A stretch of DNA of 64,000 nt from Enchytraeus crypticus (Eukaryota; Annelida; Clitellata; Enchytraeida; Enchytraeidae), in assembly GCA_905160935.1 (NCBI GenBank), contig CAJHZI010000476.1, forward strand, positions 184,001-248,000, given 5' to 3'. The position numbers were made by a program, and so were the translations under genes. Shown here in pieces: positions 57,640 through 64,000 of the stretch (position 1 is the first letter of the stretch; every line of letters starts with the position of its first letter). A model generated the notes under the pieces. That model was not told the origin of the DNA. It was given only the letters and a program-made list of their open reading frames with translations, and did no database searches.

Positions 57640-57920
57640 GTGTTTAAATGCCTTTACGTAATGTCATAAAATTTCAACTGGCTATTCCTGAGGTCCTGGG
57701 ATCAATTTCCCGGTAGAGTTAATAAGAAGGTCAAATCTGAGACATTCGCAGGACTGGCAATTTGGATAATTATTTGACTAAACTGCCTAATGTTTATTAA
57801 AATATTAATAAAGGGTTAACGTCCGTTTCCTCATACAAGGACAATGTCAGGGATGTCAAACTTGTGATATTAAAAGAAATAGATATTGACAATTATGATT
57901 ATTTAACTAAAATATATGTT
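57640..57920 (+). repeat. SINE family A copy interrupted by a family C fragment
   Basis: Family A text AATCTGAGACATTCGCAGG, TTGACTAAACTGCCTAATG is interrupted at about 57795-57860 by an inverted family C tail (AATAAAGGGTTAACGTCCG, TTTCCTCATACAAGGACAAT). It resumes as TCAAACTTGTGATATTAAAA and GATATTGACAATTATGATTA. Confidence 0.65.
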
Positions 57921-58241
57921 TAACGTCTTATACTCATGGACTGAATATCTTGATATGGACTTGCTCTAATCATTCAATTACTAGAAATACAGAACAATAA
58001 TTTACACACTATGAGCATTAATAAAGTTCATTTACATGCATAATAAATACATTGTGCAGATATATTTAAATGTTGTAGTAGATAGAGAATAAGATCATCC
58101 TTATCTTTTCTTGAATCTCACTTTAGATAGCGTGACGAAACGTTTTTTGTTCGTATAGTTACACACGTGACATACCGCATGTGCTACATAGTTTCCTTTC
58201 CTGGTTGCTGTTTTTTGTAGTTTTCGTTATTTTCTCCTTCC

Positions 58242-58450
58242 TCTCCAAGGTTATTAGTAATCGTTGCCTTTCGATGGCGCATCAATTGGAGCCGGCGCGG
58301 ATTTAAGAATAACCTTCTATCACCCTCAGGATTTTTCTTCCAAAGCTGTCAGCAGTCGGTCTTCCAAAGCGGTCGCCCACAAAGTACTAACCAGGCGCGA
58401 TGGAACTTAACTTAGTTCAATTGACGCGCAGCTTAACCGAGTACGCTAAA
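58242..58450 (-). repeat. 5S rRNA-derived SINE copy
   Basis: Minus strand: CGCCTGGTTAGTACTTTGTG, GGCGACCGCTTTGGAAGACC match the 5S rRNA 3' half. The body GAAGGTTATTCTTAAATCC, GCGCCGGCTCCAATTGATG then matches the body of 14345-14530. Confidence 0.7.
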
Positions 58451-58686
58451 TCCCCTCCCAATTTGATGTAAGTTCAAGTTCAAAAAATGATAGTTCATTA
58501 CGATACTCAATAATTAACGAATATAGAAATTAAAAGAGATATTAGTACAACTACTAATACTACTAACTACTATCATATACCTACTTATTAAAAAAGTAAC
58601 GAATTAAAATAGTTTTTAAAAGCAAAGCATCTGTGCCTCCATACCCAGTGTGACGGTATGTTTAATATTAACACCCCAATAGCACA

Positions 58687-59573
58687 TCACTTGTTAAAAT
58701 AAACACAACAGCATACAATGCTAGCGCCGACGAGAAAGATCAATGTTATCAGAACTACTATTGCTCCTGTAGAAAATCCAGAATCTGAATCGGATCTTTC
58801 AGTGGTTGTGTCGTTCAAACTTCCATAGGACTCTGTCGAAGTATCCATAGCTCCATCACTCTCAGTGAAAAATTCCTCCGATACAGCAGTTTTAGGTGTT
58901 GAGGTTTTCGCAGTAGCTATTTCCACTGTTGTCTCGACTTGCTCATTGTTAGTAGTAGATATTTCAGTAAAAGTTGATCCAGTGCTGGTACGAATTGATC
59001 GAGTGCTGATTGGAGTTGATCCGGTGCCGATAAGAGTTGATCCAGTGCTGATAAGAGTTGATCCGGTGCCGATAAGAGTTGATCGAGTGCTGATTGGAGT
59101 TGATCCGGTGCCGATAAGAGTTGATCCGGTGCCGATAAGAGTTGAACCGGTGCCGATAAGAGTTGATTCAGTGCTGATAAGAGTTGATCCGGTGCCTATA
59201 GTTGCATTATTCAGTGAGTCAACTATAGTAACGCTTAGTCTCATAGTGGACCACATGGGTGGAACACCTCCGTCTGTTGCAGTGATATTGAGTTCCAGTG
59301 ATCCTGAAGGCGTGGAGTCACGTTGTATACTAACCACCCCACTTATAGCATCAATGGTGAACCAGGCGCTGTCCGGTAGGCTGTAGGTCACGGTACCGTT
59401 AGGCCCAGCGTCAGGGTCTGTGGCTACAGCCTGATATATATCTCGAGCAGAATCTCCCGGCGAATGAGGACTTATCATTATCATATCACTGGATGACTTA
59501 AATGTGGGAGCATTGTCGTTAACATCGTCGACTTTCAAAATGATCTCAAGCACTGAGCGCAGTGGAGGAGTAC
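58687..59573 (-). CDS. Cadherin-family protein, last exon (EC repeat, Ser/Thr stalk, TM, stop)
   Basis: Minus-strand exon of 887 bp from acceptor TTTGTTCAG (ending 59574) to TGA at 58689-58687. It begins by completing a Gly codon: ATDN-GTPPLRSVLEI, then VDDVNDNAPTF, the classic end of one EC repeat. The final EC repeat follows with ATDPDAGPNGTVTYSL, FTIDAISGVVSI and ATDGGVPP, but its closing calcium motif is degenerate (VDSLNNAT). Next comes a stalk of about 12 heptads of the STLIGTG type, more Thr/Ser/Glu-rich sequence, a membrane helix TGAIVVLITLIFLVGASIVC, and only about eight residues (CCCVYFNK-like) after it. No catenin-binding region can exist in this product. By family it is a calcium-dependent adhesion protein at the cell surface. 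Which cadherin or protocadherin class is not determined. Confidence 0.88.
58973..59210 (-). repeat. Coding 21-bp minisatellite in the cadherin stalk
   Basis: About 11 units of GTTGATCCGGTGCCGATAAG (plus-strand text) plus A, in frame, encoding Ser/Thr heptads suitable for O-glycosylation. Variants alternate between units. Confidence 0.95.
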
Positions 59574-60002
59574 CTGAACAAACAACAGTCACAAGAATCT
59601 AAATAGGTGTTAATATTCCAATCAGTGTATAGGCCTTTATCCATGATGTTCTCAAGCACTAAACTCAGCGGTGGAATACTGAACAAACAATGAGACACAA
59701 CAATATAAATAGGAATTTATTTTCTAGTCATTGTCTGAGGTGGCATTCATTCAGTTTCATCTCTCGAATTTACATCTGGCAAAAGTATCTTAACTTCTCC
59801 ATTGTATAAGAGGCTAAAGTTGACACAAAGCTATGACTAGTTGTGCTACTCGAAAACAAGCAAAAGTCATAAAATATCAATAGCGTTTAACTAAATACTT
59901 AAATGAGCCTTTATAAAATTAATTTAATAAGTCAATTCATTACACTATTAATTTCATAATGAACTAGTAGTCATGGGTATTATATGCAGGTTATAAAATT
60001 GT
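59574..60002. other. Cadherin intron
   Basis: AT-rich. Near 59640-59690, TGATGTTCTCAAGCACTAAA and CAGCGGTGGAATACTGAACA is a diverged duplicate of the exon start at about 59540-59580. Confidence 0.6.
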
Positions 60003-60248
60003 ATCTATAAATAATACTTTAGACAATGCATTATTGTAAAAATCTGATTACAAATAACTAGTTTACTAGTCTGCACACTCACCGTTATCAGTGGCATAGA
60101 CCTGCAGTCTCAGTTCAGAGACGAGATCTATAAATAATACTTTAGACAATGCATTATTGTAAAAATCTGATTACAAATAACTAGTTTACTAGTCTGCACA
60201 CTCACCGTTATCAGTGGCATAGACCTGCAGTCTCAGTTCAGAGACGGT
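60003..60248. repeat. Perfect 123-bp tandem duplication across an exon edge
   Basis: 60003-60125 and 60126-60248 are identical by eye over about 121 bp. Each holds the last 41 bp of the cadherin exon, its donor and intron DNA. Confidence 0.95.
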
Positions 60249-60371
60249 CTCTCTATCGAGCTCCTCGTTCAGACTGATCGATCCTGTCTGACTGTTCAAC
60301 GACAACGTGCCATTCAGGTCGTCCACAAGCTGATAACTGATCCCGTGCCCTTCTTGTTCCGTGGCTTGCAC
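60206..60371 (-). CDS. Cadherin-family protein, penultimate exon (EC repeat segment)
   Basis: Minus-strand exon of 166 bp from acceptor CTGTATTAG (ending 60372) to donor AACG/GTGAGT. It encodes VQATEQEGHGISYQLVDDLN, LSLNSQTGSISLNEELDRET and LQVYATDN with a split Gly codon. LDRE and the A-D-N-G end are EC-repeat hallmarks, and the join to 59573 rebuilds a standard ATDNGTPPL...DVNDNAP sequence in phase. The usual A.D.D calcium ligands at the start read ATEQEG, so this inter-repeat site may be weakened. Upstream exons must exist but none was recognised between 60372 and 64000. Its 3' 41 bp plus donor are duplicated at 60083-60123. Confidence 0.85.
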
Positions 60372-61320
60372 CTAATACAGAAACAGGATTCTATTAATAG
60401 TCCACCCAATGGGAAGTATCTTCTTGAAGCCTAGACCTACATATCTTCATGCAGTATCCAAGTTCTGAGAAGTTTTCTAATTTTTCCCTGAATGGACTTT
60501 CAGTCTGAAAATTTGTCGTGACTCAATGTTGGCGTAAAGAATCGTTTGCTGTAGGCATGCCATTTGATTCGTCTACGAAGAGTTTCGTAGTTATTGTGTA
60601 GCTTTATTATCCAAGTTCAAGAAAAAATTAAATTAAATTTTGTATTATTTACAAGTATATTTTGTGTACTTTTATTAAAAAGGACTCACAAAATACAAAG
60701 AAATTAAAATCGTTTTCAAACTATAGTAAGAGCCTATTGCTAAATTAGAAACAATCCATAGTGTAGCCCTATATAAGATCTACTGCACAGTTAGAAACAA
60801 TCCAGGGTGTATACAAAACTAAACCATATACACAATTCTATGGTACATTCAGACTTGCAGTCCTCTGAGATCTGGTCTTGGTCTCGAGACAGCTTGAGAC
60901 CAGTTTTACCGGATTTGGTCTTAGTCTCTAACGTTCCGGTCTTGGTCTCGAATGTTCCGGTCTTGGTCTCGAAGGTTCCGGTCTTGGTCTCGAGCTATTG
61001 GTCTGAAATATATTTAGGACCACTACGTATTACTTTGACTATTTTCAAAATGTTGTGAGAGAGCAATTTGCAAGAATATTATACTTGTAGTACGATGAAG
61101 TGTTTACATACATTTTTATTTCTGTACGATTACTGTATAGGCCTACACAAAAGTGAAGTCAGGTACGTATAGCTGTATGTCTGTGTGGGGTGTATTTTGC
61201 TTACGCTGCACAGACTAGAAACAACTCCACAGACTCTAAGAAAACCGGCCGTTTGATCAAAGAAGATTATACATGTATAAGATAAATACATAAGCTCTTC
61301 CAGCCCACGCCATTCTCTCT
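60372..61320. other. Upstream cadherin intron or flank
   Basis: No further EC-coding exon recognised. Contains the 21-bp array at 60885-61005. Confidence 0.5.
60885..61005. repeat. 21-bp tandem repeat
   Basis: Four to five units of CGGTCTTGGTCTCGAATGTT plus C. Related text (CTCTTGGTCTTAGTCTCG) is at about 63548. Confidence 0.9.
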
Positions 61321-62430
61321 CTCTCTCTCTCTTAGTGCACTGTTTACTGGCAGGTCCATGGTACATAACGCCTCTACTCTTCTCTGTCTTCCGCTTTCCT
61401 TTTCATTTCCACATATGCATGGGTCTTTAAATCGCCTAACATACCTCATCTCAGCCTGCCTCTTCCTCTTTATCCTTCCATTTTAACTTCTATGACCTCT
61501 ATTAATAGACCTTCTCCCCTTAGAATGTGTCCTATCCATCTCTTCTTCCTATTTCTTAATACATTTATCAACTGACTATCTGTGCCAACTATCTCCAGGA
61601 CTTCCTTATTTGTAACCTTTTGAGTCCAGCTAATCCTCTACATTCTTCTCAAAATCCACATTTCCAATGCCTCCAGTTTCCTAATATCTTCCTTCCTTAA
61701 TGTCCGTGTTTCACATCCATATAATAGCGTGGTCCAAACCAAAGTTTTCACTATCTTTATCTTTGTCTCATTCTTTAGACTTCTTGTTAAAAGTTGAGAG
61801 AACTCTCCTATTACCAAAGGCCTCTTTTGCTTGTGCAATCCTACTTCATATATCCGTGTCACATTTTCCGTCATCGGTTATAGTATGACCCAAATACTTG
61901 AAGCTCCTTACCTGTTCCAACTTCGTACCATTTATTGTGATATTAACTTCACCTTTATTATTGGACACTCTCATAACCTTGGTCTTTTTTATATTAATCT
62001 TCATGCCATATCTCAAAGCCCTATCATTCAGCCTATCCATTATCTTCCGCAATCCAATCTCGCTGACCGCTACCATTCCTTGGTCATATGCAAATCCTAC
62101 ATCTTGTAACCAATATCCTCCTAATTTTATTCCTTCTTCCAAGTCTTCCATGACTTCCTCCATCATTGCCTCAGCGTAAATGTTAAACAGCATAAAGCAT
62201 CCTTTATCGAACATTGCTTCAATTTCCTTATCTTCCGAGGCAGATGTAGGCATGTATATTTGAATAAGCACTAAGTCTACTGGCTCTGCTTTGATCAGCA
62301 CTAACAGCAGTCTGTCACTGCACTGAAGAATTTGTTACTGGTTCACTTAAATTCCTATCCAATATTATAGACACACCCTTCTCCCTTTTTTCTCCCACGC
62401 CATTATCTGAAGTCAAATCAATCGGTGAGG
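61321..62430 (-). mobile_element. Non-LTR retrotransposon relict with internal deletion
   Basis: Minus strand, 5' to 3': an endonuclease-domain piece (NGVGEKREKGVSIILDRN, then after a frameshift AEPVDLVLIQIYMPTSASED), directly followed by the late reverse-transcriptase domain (FNIYAEAMMEEVMEDLEEGI, a degraded FADD box read as FAYDQG, KINIKKTKVMRVS, KYLGHTITDDGKC). A further frame follows (KIVKTLVWTTLLYGCET, LEALEMWILRRM), then a stop-riddled C-terminus and a 3' tail ending GTGCACTAAGAGAGAGAG. The several kilobases normally between endonuclease and late RT are missing. Frameshifts and the lost catalytic box make it inactive. Confidence 0.85.
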
Positions 62431-64000
62431 CCGTTGTGACGCAGATCAAAGAGATTAATTTAGCCGACCGCTTTAAAAAGAGCGTTCGGATAATTCTTAT
62501 CATTGAAGTACGTCACGCGTAAAATTTTTAAAAAATTAGGTTATAATATTCGATTTCATGATAACATTATAACTTGCCAGTGTACAAAAGCGTGATAAAG
62601 TCAGAAGCTTTAGTCAACCAGAAGTTTTAAGGTAATAAATTAAATATAATTAGGGTACATGGATTTAGTAATAACAATTACAAATATTAAATGGGCAGCT
62701 ACGTGTTGCTTCTTCAATGAATACTGAGACTCGTGGAACAACTATGGGATTCGCAAAGTATGTCGAAGCTACTGTCCTGCCATGATATACTATCTCGTAT
62801 TTTTTCGCTTATTTAGAAACAGTAGATAAAAATGAAATTGTAGCGAAGTCTTCAATTTTTTATAAAGTGCTACTAGGAAAATACTTTTCAATCTAATAGA
62901 GCTTTTACTCACTCAACAACAATGTAAATAACAACAAAATCAAGAATTATATCTCAGGTGCAGCTATCAGCTACGACATCATGGGTGTAGCCCTGACTTC
63001 ATCTGACAAAGAGTAAACAGCGATATATCCCGACTGATTGACAGTTTCATTAATTGATTTCAATTATAGACTACATCGGCGTATATTTAGCAAGAAGTAA
63101 TCGTATTATCATCATCATCATCATCATCATCCTCCTCCCTAGAATCTCAATTTAACTAGGGTCGGGATACGAATAGACTGTCTTAAATCCTCTCTGCACT
63201 ACATCATGTCATCAGTCAATCCCCTATTTGAGAATTTTCCATTCGTTTAAATTTTTATAGCAATTTCTGGAGCCTAGGCGCTCACCAACCGAATGCCCTT
63301 TCTGACGTTGGTATTAGCAAGAAGTAAACCTAGCAGTTAATTTAAAGAAGCACTAATAACTTTCAAAACTGTCAAATTGAAGCATATCAATTTGTGGGCT
63401 TTTAGCATAGACTATCGACAAAAGCTTTGCTGTTTCAGTAATTATTTTACCGGTAGTCAAGTAGCAAACTCGTGTATAAATCTTAATGACGTAGTTTAGA
63501 CATGACAAATCATTTAATCACAGCTTGGAGCACGTAAGTAAATTGTCTCTCTTGGTCTTAGTCTCGTTTTCGAAGGTCTTGACTGCAAGTCTGGTTACAC
63601 TTAGAATTTTTATTTTTGCAGTTTTCTTCAGCAACTCACTTGTCATGATACATCAGTTTGAAATCATGGAAGATTAAAATCAAGTTTTGCAAGATAACAC
63701 CATTTATGCATGAAGAATTATGCAAACTAATGTCTGACTACAATTGCTTTATTGGATGTAATGTTCAGGATATATCAAAAGTAAACTGTAAGTACTATTT
63801 GCGTCTGTACATTGAAATTAATAAACTAAATAAAACTTAAAGTTAATGCACGATAACTGAAAAAGTAAAAGATTATAAATTTCTCCAATTTATTAAATTT
63901 ATTTGTTTATTGCACGCTTTTCGATTACATATGTGTGATGTTTCATGCTGTTTTCGTTTTGAACACTTTATCTCTTTGCTCTGTTTCGCTGAACATGATT
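62431..64000. other. Right end of window, no gene seen
   Basis: Mostly AT-rich. At 63110-63315 lies an inverted copy of the (GAT)n-tailed repeat ((ATC)n, AGGGTCGGGATACGAATAGA, TGAGAATTTTCCATTCGTTT, AGGCGCTCACCAACCGAATG). No cadherin exon was identified. Confidence 0.55.

Noticed and set aside
58865..59386. 173-residue plus-strand frame opposite the cadherin exon
   Set aside because: Shadow of the 21-bp coding repeat; the cadherin frame has conserved domains and matching splice phase.
62940..63060. Possible further cadherin exon on the minus strand (INETVNQSGYIAVYSLSDE)
   Set aside because: No EC motif, no good splice sites, stop soon after.

Overview
This is eukaryotic, intron-rich, AT-rich genomic DNA from a bilaterian invertebrate. 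The channel and cadherin exons have metazoan GT-AG splice structure. Introns and intergenic DNA are filled with tRNA-derived SINEs, a non-LTR retrotransposon relict, microsatellites and many minisatellites. The repeat style (SINEs with a shared central core and simple-sequence tails) suits a marine lophotrochozoan such as a mollusc, but that placement is only a weak inference; nothing in the window fixes the species.

Three protein-coding genes can be supported. (1) On the minus strand at 200-4825, the first four coding exons of an alpha-type cyclic-nucleotide-gated (CNG) channel, from the start codon through S5. The pore and nucleotide-binding exons lie beyond the left edge. (2) On the plus strand at 25777-42423, a four-exon Kv2/Shab-type voltage-gated potassium channel, about 1153 residues when joined. 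It has a Zn-type T1 domain, S1-S6, a TVGYGD filter and a long C-terminus. It is unusual in a decapeptide minisatellite at the N-terminus and in two copies of a motif resembling the Kv2 clustering (PRC / phospho-FFAT) motif. (3) On the minus strand at 58687-60371, the last two recognisable exons of a cadherin-family membrane protein: two EC-repeat segments, a Ser/Thr-rich heptad-repeat stalk, one membrane helix and almost no cytoplasmic tail. CNG and Kv2 are divergently oriented about 21 kb apart; Kv2 and the cadherin converge about 16 kb apart. The two channels belong to the same broad superfamily of membrane excitability proteins, but nothing seen shows that they are co-regulated.

The rest (about 4.8-25.7 kb, 42.4-58.7 kb, 60.4-64 kb and the introns) is non-coding as far as can be read. 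It holds at least three SINE families: A, with clear A and B boxes; B and C, which share a core ending in GACGTTAA but differ in their tails. It also holds a two-copy 5S-rRNA-headed SINE, a LINE relict with an internal deletion whose 3' tail is shared with short elements and runs into (AG)n, one MITE-like inverted-repeat element in a TA tract, and about 25 tandem arrays. The most notable non-coding array is a set of about ten units in Kv2 intron 3, nine of which carry a perfect TGACGTCA (CRE) octamer.

Exon limits were set by reading splice signals and checking codon phase across each junction by hand. Repeat limits are approximate. No database search was possible.
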